Assembly (NCBI GenBank): GCA_028288395.1
Contig: JAQBNV010000126.1
Coordinates: 1 to 8,256, forward strand
Source of the DNA: Adhaeribacter sp.
GTDB lineage: Bacteria > Bacteroidota > Bacteroidia > Cytophagales > Hymenobacteraceae
Reading direction: 5' to 3'
Length of the DNA: 8,256 nt
The position numbers were made by a program, and so were the translations under genes. This document shows, one piece after another, positions 1-7,062 of this stretch (position 1 is its first letter; each line of letters opens with the position of its first letter). The notes below the pieces were generated by a model. It did no database searches. It was not told where the DNA came from and was given only the letters and a program-made list of their open reading frames with translations.

Positions 1-538
1 CCAACCGGATGGGATTATTTACCGACTCGGACAATACATCGAGGTATACCCGCTCTTTTGTACGGAAGGGTCTTACATTATACATAATACCCATAAAAAG
101 CAGAAAGGCTTCCAGCGCCAGGAACGGCCACGAGATATAATAAGCCAGGGTCAGGCCAATGGCTACAAGGAAAAAATATTCGGAATACACGTAAAGTGGG
201 TTCAGTACACTTACCACCGCTGTTCTTTTTTTCTTCTCCGGATGAAACCGGTCAAATTCAGCGTCCAGGTATTCGTTGATAACGTAGTTGGCTGAGGCAA
301 TTAAACAGGTACTAACAATACCTACTACTATTTTGAGAAAAAGATCCAGATCTAAAGACGTATCATAAACCAGAAAAGCGAAAAGCATACCTGGTAACAT
401 GAAAATGTTTTTGAACCAATGGTCCGGCCGCATAATAGTGATGTATTCTTTAAAACCGGCCGGTTTTAAAATTAATTCTTGCTCAGCAGTTCCCGGATTG
501 GGCAACCCGGAATTAGGTAGAGTAGATGCCTGATTCAT
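1..538 (-). CDS. UbiA-family prenyltransferase, decaprenyl-phosphate phosphoribosyltransferase-like (3' end outside window)
   Basis: An integral-membrane prenyltransferase; the best subfamily match is the enzyme that joins phosphoribosyl pyrophosphate to polyprenyl phosphate (DPPR synthase), making a lipid-linked pentose phosphate. From the ATG at 536-538 the frame is open for 179 codons to the window edge. The first Asp-rich motif reads NEYLDAEFDRFHP (residues 88-100), the family NDxxDxxxD with Glu replacing the second residue. The second motif region, RPFRTKERVYLDVLSESVNN (residues 156-175), has the RTK and DVLSE signatures typical of the DPPR branch rather than of quinone or heme prenyltransferases. 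Hydrophobic segments lie near residues 43-58, 66-82, 121-135 and 137-152. The next Met (residue 36) would remove part of the conserved RPDHWFKN region, so the upstream ATG is preferred. The start overlaps the end of the HAD gene by 26 bases, suggesting one transcript and translational coupling. UbiA family is firm; exact substrate is inferred from motifs. Confidence 0.88.
   Translation of the reverse strand, partial: MNQASTLPNSGLPNPGTAEQELILKPAGFKEYITIMRPDHWFKNIFMLPGMLFAFLVYDTSLDLDLFLKIVVGIVSTCLIASANYVINEYLDAEFDRFHPEKKKRTAVVSVLNPLYVYSEYFFLVAIGLTLAYYISWPFLALEAFLLFMGIMYNVRPFRTKERVYLDVLSESVNNPIRL
449..470. repeat. Perfect 22-base palindrome inside the prenyltransferase coding region
   Basis: The half-site TTTAAAACCGG is followed directly by its reverse complement CCGGTTTTAAA, with no spacer. 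It lies about 70 bases downstream of the prenyltransferase start codon and encodes roughly residues 23-30 (ILKPAGFK). In RNA it could form a nine-pair stem with a GGCC loop. Whether it is a binding site, a translation-modulating hairpin or coincidence cannot be told from sequence alone. Confidence 0.5.
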
Positions 539-1235
539 AAATATTTGGTTTAAGGGATGATGTTAATTCGTTTTGCAGGTTCGTATAAAAATCAAACTGG
601 TCAAAAGGCTTTTTGTCTACTATGCGGTAAGGCATTTTTGCCCGGATAGCGCATTCGCCATCTAATTCCGGACGGTCACCGATAAATAAACAGGCCTGAG
701 GCGCCAACTGCAGCTTTTCGGCAATATATAACAGGCCTTTGGGATCGGGTTTCAAGCGGTCAATTTCCGGATCAGTAGAACTTACAATCAAATCGGCCGG
801 TAAGCCCATGGCTTTTAGTTTGTCGTGGGCTTTATAATCTGAATAAATAGCTATTTTAATACCGTTTTGTTTTAAAACTTCAAAAAAAGATTGGGTACCC
901 GGGTAAGTGCAACTGGCTAAATAGCGGTTGGGATAATTAAATATCCATTGGTCCACTACCTTTTTTATTTTGGCAACCTCATAGTTTCCGCGTTGGGCGC
1001 ACCATAAGTACTGGGCATTTTCTAAATCCGGACCAGCATCTCCGGGTCTTTTTTCGCGCTCCTGCCGGAAATGCTGCAGCAGCAACATTTCTTTAAGCCG
1101 CCAGGGTCGCACCGCATAATACGCCAGCAAAGCAAACAGCATCTTTTTCCGGAGCTTCGATTGGGTGTAAAGGGTGCCATCCACATCAAATATTACGGCT
1201 TTAATCTCTTTCCAATCCACGCGCAATGCTTTCAA
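513..1235 (-). CDS. HAD-superfamily hydrolase (probable phosphatase)
   Basis: A soluble 240-residue phosphatase-type HAD protein. All four HAD motifs are present: DVDGT at residues 17-21 (nucleophile D17, acid/base D19), S132-D133 in YSDYK (motif II), K162-P163 (motif III) and GDRPELD at 186-192 (motif IV, Mg2+ binding). About 110 residues between motifs I and II, largely helical in character, fit a C1 cap as in phosphoglycolate phosphatase-like enzymes. The start is TTG at 1233-1235: an in-frame TAA lies 12 bases upstream (1245-1247) and no ATG exists before motif I; the GTG at residue 6 is an alternative. Its end overlaps the prenyltransferase start by 26 bases, and a good promoter lies just upstream, so it is probably the first gene of this operon. 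Mycobacterial phosphoribosyl-lipid synthesis needs a phosphatase after the prenyltransferase; this protein may fill that role, which is inference. Confidence 0.88.
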   Translation of the reverse strand: MKALRVDWKEIKAVIFDVDGTLYTQSKLRKKMLFALLAYYAVRPWRLKEMLLLQHFRQEREKRPGDAGPDLENAQYLWCAQRGNYEVAKIKKVVDQWIFNYPNRYLASCTYPGTQSFFEVLKQNGIKIAIYSDYKAHDKLKAMGLPADLIVSSTDPEIDRLKPDPKGLLYIAEKLQLAPQACLFIGDRPELDGECAIRAKMPYRIVDKKPFDQFDFYTNLQNELTSSLKPNIYESGIYST

Positions 1236-1263
1236 AATTTGCTTTTAAGTTTAATTTTTTTGT

Positions 1264-1295
1264 CAAAAATAGACATATTATTACTAATCTAACAA
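1264..1295 (-). promoter_or_regulatory. Bacteroidota-type promoter for the HAD-prenyltransferase operon
   Basis: Reading the minus strand, TTG (1293-1295) is followed after 21 bases by TATTTTTG (1264-1271), an exact match to the -7 consensus TAnnTTTG described for Bacteroides and Flavobacterium, at an accepted spacing. Transcription would begin near 1257-1259, giving a leader of about 22 bases before the TTG start codon. The match is seen directly; activity is inferred. Confidence 0.6.
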
Positions 1296-1371
1296 TATAA
1301 TTAAGTTTTTTATAAGATTCGCCTAATTTTTACTATTTAAATTTCATCTATAAACGTTAAGTTTAAGAATT

Positions 1372-1383
1372 TGTTTGCAAACA
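1372..1383. promoter_or_regulatory. 12-base palindrome, possible operator
   Basis: TGTTTGCAAACA is a perfect palindrome within the AT-rich gap, about 137 bases upstream of the HAD start and 340 bases upstream of the glycosyltransferase start. Its size and symmetry suit a dimeric repressor or activator, but no regulator gene is present in the window, so this is only a candidate. Confidence 0.25.
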
Positions 1384-1452
1384 TAGCAATATTAATATAT
1401 ATTATATATTTTTACGACAAAAAAGTTAATATTTATACTCCCTTTAATCAAT

Positions 1453-1498
1453 ACAGGAAGCAATCATTCAGATAATATTTAAGTTTATTGCTGCCTGT
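1453..1498. repeat. Imperfect inverted repeat in the intergenic region
   Basis: The arm ACAGGAAGCAAT (1453-1464) is the reverse complement of ATTGCTGCCTGT (1487-1498) except at one position, with a 22-base AT-rich spacer. No T-run follows on the plus strand, so a classical terminator is unlikely. It could be a regulator site or a small repeat. Confidence 0.4.
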
Positions 1499-1722
1499 CG
1501 GACTTAAATAGCGGTTATGCCTAAGCGAGTGGTTTCGGGTTGAGGCTTAATTTTTACCTAGCGACTTATCTTTATTAGAACTTAGGTCCAGATATTGCCG
1601 GCAAGTTATCAGTGCAGACGACCAGCTAGTATGCCCTGAACCAGTTTACTTAGTGTGCGTAATTCCAGTTAATATTGATTTTTACTTGTGCTATATTCAA
1701 CTTTTTTTAATAATTTGTATCA

Positions 1723-3408
1723 TTGAAAAGTTTCGCCTTATATTCCAAACCTAATTTTCTTGTTACAGACACCACTATCGCCGCACCGAGAATTGGCAGC
1801 ACCGGCCCCACCTATCCCCTACTGTTGATAATTCTATTGGTGCTTGGTATTTTCCTGCGGGTATTTCATTGGCTGGATAACCGGTCTTTGTGGATAGATG
1901 AAATTTACCTGGCTACCAGTTTAATTAAAATGAATTTTAAGGAGTTATTAGCGCCTTATTTAGATTACGAACAAAAAGCGCCGGTTGGCTTTTTGTGGCT
2001 GGTAAGGGCTTGCGTGCTGCTCTTTGGTAAAAACGAAATGGCCTTGCGCCTGGTACCGCTATTAACCGGTATTGGTTCGCTGTTCCTGTTTTTACCGGTA
2101 GCCCGCTACTTTTTAAACCCCCTGGGGGTGGTGGTTGCCCTGGGTATTCTGGCCTTGGCCCCGCCGCTGTTATACCACGCCGTAGAAATAAAACAATACG
2201 GCTTTGAGTTGTTTGCGGCTATTTTGGTAATGTACCTCTACACCCGTTATCATACCCGCCGGGATTATGGCTCGCTGTTGCGGTGGGGCATCGCGGGTGC
2301 CGCAGTTATCTGGTTTTCCTATACCTCTATCTTTTTGTTAGCCGGTATGGCCGGGGGTATCGGGTTATATTATCTGCTCAAAAAAGAGTGGCCGGCACTC
2401 TTCTGCTCGCTTATCCCATTTACGATGTGGATGGTAAGCTTTGCCGTTAACTATTTCCTGTTTACCTACCAGCACGCCGGGTCGGAGTGGTTACTGATTT
2501 GGTTTAGAACGTATGCTGGTTTTATGCCTTTCCCGCCTACTTCTGTTGCTGATTTGGGCTGGTTTGTACAAAAATTATTTTCTACCATTCACTATCCGCT
2601 GGGCTTATCGTGGTATAGCCTTCATTTCGAATATAATGCTTTACTGCGAATCTTGCTGCGGATGGCGCTGTTGCCTATTCTTTTTCTGGCGGTTGGGTTA
2701 TACGGCTATTTTAAGCACGATAAAAAAGTTTTCCTGGTAATGGTGCTGCCGGTAGGGTTACACCTGTTCGCTTCGGGACTGGAGATGTATCCTTTCTTCG
2801 ACCGGCTGACGGTATACCTGGCACCTTTGCTTATCCTGATTATTGCGCGCGGTTGCGAACAGGTAGTAAGCTTATTCCCGGCACGACAACGGTTTTGGCG
2901 TTATGTATTGCCCATTTTGTTGCTGGCGGGGCCGCTGGTAAACTCGGGGCGGCAGGTGGCCAATCCGGCCTTATTCGGCGATTACAAAAAGTCATATCAG
3001 CGTGAAGCCTTGCTTTACATCAATGATCATTATAAGCCCGGCGATGTTGTTTATGTTTACTGGAATAACTACCCGGCCTATAACTTTTATAAAAATGCTT
3101 ATGGGTTAAAGTTTGATGCCCTACTAGGCAGAGATGTACGGGATGTTTCTAAAAATCACGAAGAATATTTTAACAACCTGCAACCCGATTTGGCAGCCTT
3201 AGCGGGTAAAAGCCGGGTTTGGGTAACTTATAATACCTTTGCCATGAACAAAATAGGCGATATTGAAGGGCAACCGGCCTGGTACTACCAAGACAAACTT
3301 AAAACCTTGCAAATGATACAGGCGACGTTTGATGCGATGGGCAAAAAGTTAGACAGCTATAAAGCAACCGATATGCAGGTAAACCTGTACGACATGACGG
3401 CGAAATAA
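1723..3408 (+). CDS. GT39/PMT-type membrane glycosyltransferase (polyprenyl-phosphate sugar-dependent)
   Basis: A 561-residue integral-membrane GT-C glycosyltransferase, expected to move a sugar from a polyprenyl-phosphate donor to a cell-envelope acceptor on the outer face of the inner membrane. The first membrane helix (about 31-47) leads to a loop with SLWIDEIYLA (residues 55-64); the acidic pair D59-E60 is the expected catalytic pair of this fold. The following region with EQKAPVGFLWL and later EIKQYGFE (155-162) fits the PMT_2/GT39-like pattern. About ten to eleven hydrophobic helices run to residue 404, followed by a soluble C-terminal domain (about 420-561) probably outside the membrane. 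The start is TTG: an in-frame TAA lies at 1711-1713 and the first ATG would be residue 70, after the catalytic pair. A strong terminator follows. Donor and acceptor cannot be read from sequence; ArnT-like or mannosyltransferase relatives are alternatives. Confidence 0.87.
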   Translation: MKSFALYSKPNFLVTDTTIAAPRIGSTGPTYPLLLIILLVLGIFLRVFHWLDNRSLWIDEIYLATSLIKMNFKELLAPYLDYEQKAPVGFLWLVRACVLLFGKNEMALRLVPLLTGIGSLFLFLPVARYFLNPLGVVVALGILALAPPLLYHAVEIKQYGFELFAAILVMYLYTRYHTRRDYGSLLRWGIAGAAVIWFSYTSIFLLAGMAGGIGLYYLLKKEWPALFCSLIPFTMWMVSFAVNYFLFTYQHAGSEWLLIWFRTYAGFMPFPPTSVADLGWFVQKLFSTIHYPLGLSWYSLHFEYNALLRILLRMALLPILFLAVGLYGYFKHDKKVFLVMVLPVGLHLFASGLEMYPFFDRLTVYLAPLLILIIARGCEQVVSLFPARQRFWRYVLPILLLAGPLVNSGRQVANPALFGDYKKSYQREALLYINDHYKPGDVVYVYWNNYPAYNFYKNAYGLKFDALLGRDVRDVSKNHEEYFNNLQPDLAALAGKSRVWVTYNTFAMNKIGDIEGQPAWYYQDKLKTLQMIQATFDAMGKKLDSYKATDMQVNLYDMTAK

Positions 3409-3501
3409 ACCACTTTCCGACTTTCTGATTTATCTACCAGTAGAGTAGCCTCCTCTTCGGAATATAAAACAGTTTTAAAAGATTAATATTCTGGTCAGAT
3501 G

Positions 3502-3540
3502 AAAGCCCCTGGTTGTTTTGGCAAACCAACCAGGGGCTTT
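3502..3540 (+). terminator. Strong hairpin terminator after the glycosyltransferase, possibly bidirectional
   Basis: A perfect 14-base inverted repeat, AAAGCCCCTGGTTG (3502-3515) and CAACCAGGGGCTTT (3527-3540), encloses an 11-base loop that can pair further. It ends in TTT and is followed by ACTTTTATT on the plus strand, 93 bases past the glycosyltransferase stop. The convergent gtrA-like gene ends at 3610; AAA at the left foot gives only a short U-run in that direction, so termination there would be weaker. Confidence 0.85.
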
Positions 3541-3609
3541 ACTTTTATTCCTGCTACTTTACCCAGGTTAATATTTATTTGGATCTTATATTTATTAATA
3601 TAGACCAGT

Positions 3610-4020
3610 TTAGCCTTTGAATACGAAGAGCTTTTTGGTGACGAAATTAAAAATGGCGACGATGCCAATGGCCAGAATCTTACTTGTTTTGGGCTCCAGC
3701 AGCAGGTGTTCTACAAACAGCCAAATCAGAATAGAGTTAAGAATTACGCCTATTCCGGAGAACACCATAAAGGCGATAAACTCTACCCGCGACGAATACT
3801 TACCACTGCTAAAAACCCACTTTTTGGAGATGTAATAATTTAACAAAATAGCGAATGAGGTCGATACAAAACCCGCCATTAAATAATTAACCTTAAAGTA
3901 ATCGTTTAACAGAATAAATAAAGCCAGGTCGAATATGGCGCTCACCACGCCTACTATCAAAAAACGGACAATCTGAACTACTTCTTTTTGCTTACTCAGG
4001 CTCGAATAAGTGTTTTTCAT
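3610..4020 (-). CDS. GtrA-family small membrane protein
   Basis: A 136-residue protein with four hydrophobic helices (about 17-38, 45-64, 80-103 and 113-131), the usual size and layout of the GtrA family (PF04138). Family-like signatures are visible: RFLIVGVVSAIFDLALF (19-35), NYYISKKWVF (61-70) and NFVTKKLFVF (125-134) near the C-terminus. GtrA proteins are thought to help move polyprenyl-phosphate-linked sugars across the inner membrane or to recruit membrane enzymes acting on them; the mycobacterial member Rv3789 sits with decaprenyl-phospho-arabinose genes. The start is ATG at 4018-4020 without a clear Shine-Dalgarno. It lies 91 bases behind proA on the same strand, with no obvious terminator between, but converges on the glycosyltransferase, a more likely functional partner. 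Its sugar is unknown. Confidence 0.9.
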   Translation of the reverse strand: MKNTYSSLSKQKEVVQIVRFLIVGVVSAIFDLALFILLNDYFKVNYLMAGFVSTSFAILLNYYISKKWVFSSGKYSSRVEFIAFMVFSGIGVILNSILIWLFVEHLLLEPKTSKILAIGIVAIFNFVTKKLFVFKG

Positions 4021-4111
4021 TGAGTATATTTAATTTTTGCATTAGTCACCTTATACTGATATTCCTGGCAGGCTGTTCTAAAGCTTTCTTTTGCGCATTT
4101 AAAATAATAGG

Positions 4112-5362
4112 CTAGGCCGACCTTACCTGGCCGTTTCCCTGCACCAGCCATTTGTAGCTGGTCAGTTCTTCCAAACCCATCGGGCCCCGGGCGTGCAGCT
4201 TTTGGGTACTGATGCCAATTTCGGCGCCCAGGCCAAACTGCGCCCCATCGGTAAAAGCCGTAGACGTGTTGGCATAAACGGCGGCGGCATCTACACTGTT
4301 CAGAAATTTCTGAATATTAGCGGCATCTTCCGAAATAATGGCTTCACTGTGTTTAGAACTATAGTTGGCAATGTGTTCCAGGGCCGCATCCAAATTTTCT
4401 ACGGTTTTCAAAGCCATTTTCAGCGCTAAGAATTCGGTGCCGAAATGTTCTTCCTGCGCGGGTTTTAATAATTCGGCCGGATAAGCGCCTTGCAGGGCCG
4501 CAAAAGCCGGCGCATCGGCGTAAATTTCTACCTGTTTGTCGGCTAAGGGAGCGGCCAGGGCCGGCAAATCCGGTAAGCGGTTCTGGTGCACCAACAGGCA
4601 ATCTAAGGCGTTGCAAACGCTTACGCGGCGCGTTTTGGCGTTGGCCACAATGGCCTGGCCTTTCGTTAAATCAGCGGATTCATCGAAGTAAGTGTGCACA
4701 ATGCCAGCCCCGGTTTCAATGACGGGTATCTTGGCATTTTGTCGCACAAAATCAATTAAAGCCTGGCTGCCGCGCGGAATCAGCACATCTACGTACCCGA
4801 TGGCCTGGAGCAGCGCTTCGGTGGCCTGGCGATCGGGCGGAAGCAAAGCCACCACCGCGGGGTTTAAGTTATGCTGCGCCAGAACCTGGTGAATGACCGA
4901 AATAATGGCCGCATTGGAATCTGCCGCATCGCTGCCGCCTTTTAAAATGCAGGCGTTGCCGGTTTTAAGACAAAGCGAAAACACATCGAACGTAACGTTG
5001 GGCCGGGCTTCGTAAATAATGCCTATCACGCCAAGTGGCACCGAAACTTTAGAAATCTGCAGGCCGTTGGGTAGTTCTTTTTCCAGCAATATTTTGCCCA
5101 GCGGGGAGGTTAAGCGCGCCACATTCCGGATATCTTCGGTAATAGCAGTGAGGCGGCTGGCGGTTAACTGCAGGCGGTCGTATTTCGGATCGGTTGGGTC
5201 CATGCGGGCCAGGTCTTTCTGGTTTTCGGCGAGCAGAAAAGGGGTTTGGGCAACGGCCGCAGCCGCGAGATCTTCCAGAACGGCATTTACCTGTTCGGGC
5301 TTTAATAAACCCAGTCCCCGGCTGGCTTTTTGGGTACCCTCGAATATATGCTTTAAATCCAT
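4112..5362 (-). CDS. proA: Gamma-glutamyl phosphate reductase (glutamate-5-semialdehyde dehydrogenase)
   Basis: Catalyses the NADPH-dependent reduction of gamma-glutamyl phosphate to glutamate-5-semialdehyde, the second step of proline synthesis in the cytoplasm. The 416-residue length matches E. coli ProA (417). Visible family signatures are VGxI-type [17 protein letters not shown] (108-124), LKGGSDA (140-146), the active-site region [15 protein letters not shown] with catalytic Cys at 250, and the C-terminal block [20 protein letters not shown] (382-401). The start is ATG at 5360-5362. Only two bases separate it from the proB stop, so the pair is surely cotranscribed and probably translationally coupled. 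No proC is in the window. Nothing appears broken or unusual. Confidence 0.98.
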   Translation of the reverse strand: MDLKHIFEGTQKASRGLGLLKPEQVNAVLEDLAAAAVAQTPFLLAENQKDLARMDPTDPKYDRLQLTASRLTAITEDIRNVARLTSPLGKILLEKELPNGLQISKVSVPLGVIGIIYEARPNVTFDVFSLCLKTGNACILKGGSDAADSNAAIISVIHQVLAQHNLNPAVVALLPPDRQATEALLQAIGYVDVLIPRGSQALIDFVRQNAKIPVIETGAGIVHTYFDESADLTKGQAIVANAKTRRVSVCNALDCLLVHQNRLPDLPALAAPLADKQVEIYADAPAFAALQGAYPAELLKPAQEEHFGTEFLALKMALKTVENLDAALEHIANYSSKHSEAIISEDAANIQKFLNSVDAAAVYANTSTAFTDGAQFGLGAEIGISTQKLHARGPMGLEELTSYKWLVQGNGQVRSA

Positions 5363-5364
5363 GA

Positions 5365-6453
5365 TTAATTTATGTCGGCGTTTAAGAATAAATAGTCGTA
5401 ATGCACCAGCGGCTTCTGGTTTTGGTGGCCAATCCGTTCGCGTGCTTTATCGGAGCCGTATTCGGCAATGCCCTGGCCCACCAGTTTGTTTTGTTCGTCT
5501 ACTATTTTAATAATATCTCCCTTCTGAAACTCGCCTGTTATCTTAACAATGCCCACCGGCAACAGGCTGGTAGCTTTAGGGGCGGTAAGCGCCACTTTGG
5601 CGCCTTCGTTTATCTGCACCGTCCCTTTGGCGGCACCCTCAGCGTGGGCAATCCATTTCTTTTTACCCGAGGCCGTTTTATTAGGTACAAAACGGGTATT
5701 TATTTCTGTTTCGTTTAAAACTTTAGAAAGAATATCCGGGGTTTTGCCGTTGGCAATATGCACCGCAATGCCCAACTGCGCTACTTTATGAGCCATGTGG
5801 CATTTGGTTATCATGCCGCCCCGGCCAAACTGCGACCGTTGGGTGCTCACAAATGAAGAAAAACCGGTTGTTTCCTGGCCAATTTCCCGGATTACTTCGG
5901 AACTGGGGTCTTTGGGGTCGCCGTTGTAAATGCCGTTTACGTTGCTTAAAATCAGCAGGGCATCGGCATCCAGCATGGTCGCGATGAGCCCGGCCAGTTC
6001 GTCGTTGTCGGTAAACATTAATTCGGTTACTGAAATTACATCGTTCTCGTTTACAATGGGAATAATATTGTTTTGCAGCAAAGCCCCAAAGCAGTTTTTC
6101 ATGTTCAGGTAATGCACCCGGTCGCGGAAATCTTCTTTGGTTACGAGTACCTGCGCGCAAATCAGGTCGTGCTGGCTCAGCAGTTCGGAGTAGGTATTAA
6201 TAAGCTTTACCTGGCCCACCGAAGCCAGTAATTGCCGGCTGGTTACCGCATCCGCCTTTTCCGAAATCCGGATCAGGCTGCGGCCCGACGCCACAGCGCC
6301 CGACGAAACCACAATTACTTCTTTGCCTGCTTTTTTAAGGGCCGCAATTTGCGCCACCAGGTGCTCCATCCGGGCCAGATCGGGCATACCGTTGTCCTGG
6401 GTAAGCACGTTTGAGCCAATTTTTACAACAATTCTTTTGTAGGCCAGCGCCAT
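5365..6453 (-). CDS. proB: Glutamate 5-kinase with C-terminal PUA domain
   Basis: Phosphorylates glutamate with ATP to gamma-glutamyl phosphate, the first and normally proline-inhibited step of proline synthesis; the unstable product is passed to ProA. The amino-acid-kinase domain (about 1-255) shows VVKIGSNVL (9-17), [10 protein letters not shown] (48-57), [10 protein letters not shown] (131-140), FTDNDELAG (147-155) and FGRGGMITK (209-217). A PUA domain follows (about 275-350; [17 protein letters not shown]), as in the 367-residue E. coli enzyme, unlike the shorter PUA-less form of some bacteria. The start is ATG at 6451-6453. It is the first gene of proB-proA, divergent from the MEKHLA gene across 134 bases. 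I found no exact consensus promoter or proline-responsive leader upstream. Confidence 0.98.
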   Translation of the reverse strand: MALAYKRIVVKIGSNVLTQDNGMPDLARMEHLVAQIAALKKAGKEVIVVSSGAVASGRSLIRISEKADAVTSRQLLASVGQVKLINTYSELLSQHDLICAQVLVTKEDFRDRVHYLNMKNCFGALLQNNIIPIVNENDVISVTELMFTDNDELAGLIATMLDADALLILSNVNGIYNGDPKDPSSEVIREIGQETTGFSSFVSTQRSQFGRGGMITKCHMAHKVAQLGIAVHIANGKTPDILSKVLNETEINTRFVPNKTASGKKKWIAHAEGAAKGTVQINEGAKVALTAPKATSLLPVGIVKITGEFQKGDIIKIVDEQNKLVGQGIAEYGSDKARERIGHQNQKPLVHYDYLFLNADIN

Positions 6454-6516
6454 TGCTTCGTTGCTAATTTTGAAAAGGCAATTTTAAGGCTTTATTAGGA
6501 ATATTGCACCAGCAGA

Positions 6517-6548
6517 TTGCTAAATTGCCGCCGATGTGCTTATTTTTA
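6517..6548 (+). promoter_or_regulatory. Candidate promoter for the MEKHLA-domain gene
   Basis: TTG at 6517-6519 is followed after 21 bases by TATTTTTA (6541-6548), which matches the Bacteroidota -7 consensus TAnnTTTG at all but the last base. Spacing equals that of the HAD promoter. Transcription would start near 6553-6556, leaving a leader of roughly 35 bases. Confidence 0.4.
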
Positions 6549-6587
6549 ACGGTTTAACCTCGCCGGCAACGCTTTTGCCAGAATAAA

Positions 6588-7040
6588 ATGCTTTCACCAG
6601 AAATAATCCACCACAGCAAATTATTGTCCGAATCGTTTGCGGCCGTTACGGGCCAATATTTATTACCGGACCAGCTGAGCCCGGCCGAACTAGCCCAACA
6701 ATTATACGAAGCTCCGTTTGTACTGCTCGCGCACGGCACCCAACCCGATCCTATTTTTAATTATGCTAATAACACTGCCCAACGCTTATGGGAAATGGAC
6801 TGGCCGCAGTTTACCCAATTGCCGTCGCGGCTTTCTGCCGAGCCCGTCGCGGTGGCCGAGCGGGAAGCCATGCTGGCCGAAGCAAAACGCAAAGGCTATA
6901 TTTCGGATTATAACGGCGTGCGGATTTCGAGCACCGGCCGCCGGTTTATCATAAAAGACGCCATTCTCTGGAATATTTACGACAGTGCCGGTACTTACCA
7001 GGGCCAGGCAGCAACTTTTAAAGAGTGGGAATATTTGTAA
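6588..7040 (+). CDS. MEKHLA-domain protein (PAS-like, stand-alone)
   Basis: A 150-residue soluble protein that is essentially one MEKHLA domain (PF08670), the PAS-related module also found at the C-terminus of plant class III HD-Zip transcription factors and in small bacterial proteins. Characteristic blocks are VLLAHGTQPDPIFNYAN (45-61), LPSRLSAEPV (78-87), GYISDYNGVRISSTGRRF (103-120) and GQAATFKEW (139-147). There is no output domain, signal peptide or membrane segment, so it would act as a sensor or binding module through another protein, or as a small-molecule binder; its role is unknown. ATG at 6588 is the natural start. It is divergent from proB and is followed by an inverted-repeat element rather than another close gene. 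Confidence 0.88.
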   Translation: MLSPEIIHHSKLLSESFAAVTGQYLLPDQLSPAELAQQLYEAPFVLLAHGTQPDPIFNYANNTAQRLWEMDWPQFTQLPSRLSAEPVAVAEREAMLAEAKRKGYISDYNGVRISSTGRRFIIKDAILWNIYDSAGTYQGQAATFKEWEYL

Positions 7041-7062
7041 AATATTGGTTAGCACACTGCTC

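Larger units (their letters stand above)
1236..1722. other. AT-rich divergent intergenic region without a gene
   Basis: This 487-base gap separates the minus-strand HAD operon from the plus-strand glycosyltransferase. I see no credible coding region or tRNA in it. It holds the HAD promoter near its left edge, a very AT-rich stretch around 1390-1435, a 12-base palindrome (1372-1383) and a longer imperfect inverted repeat (1453-1498). For the plus-strand gene only a weak promoter candidate is visible: TTG at 1686-1688 and TAATTTG at 1711-1717, one base short of the consensus and so close to the start codon that the message would be almost leaderless. A second weak box, TATCTTTA, lies at 1567-1574. 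The right half (1490-1680) is less AT-rich than the left and its content is unexplained. Confidence 0.6.

Noticed and set aside
1071..1292. Plus-strand 73-codon frame running from the HAD gene into the gap
   Set aside because: It is antisense to the HAD N-terminal region, including motif I, and has no recognisable domain.
1236..1722. Possible small gene, tRNA or riboswitch in the large gap
   Set aside because: No cloverleaf, conserved riboswitch core or convincing open frame could be found by eye.
4359..4616. Minus-strand 85-codon frame inside proA
   Set aside because: It is an alternate frame within intact proA with low-complexity Arg/Gly composition and no family likeness.
5019..5510. Plus-strand open frame of 163 codons across the proA-proB junction
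   Set aside because: It lies antisense to two strongly conserved genes, and its translation is Arg/Ser-rich with no recognisable domain: a shadow of the coding strand.
5786..6160. Minus-strand 124-codon frame inside proB
   Set aside because: It is out of frame with intact proB; the peptide is Arg-rich and unlike known proteins.
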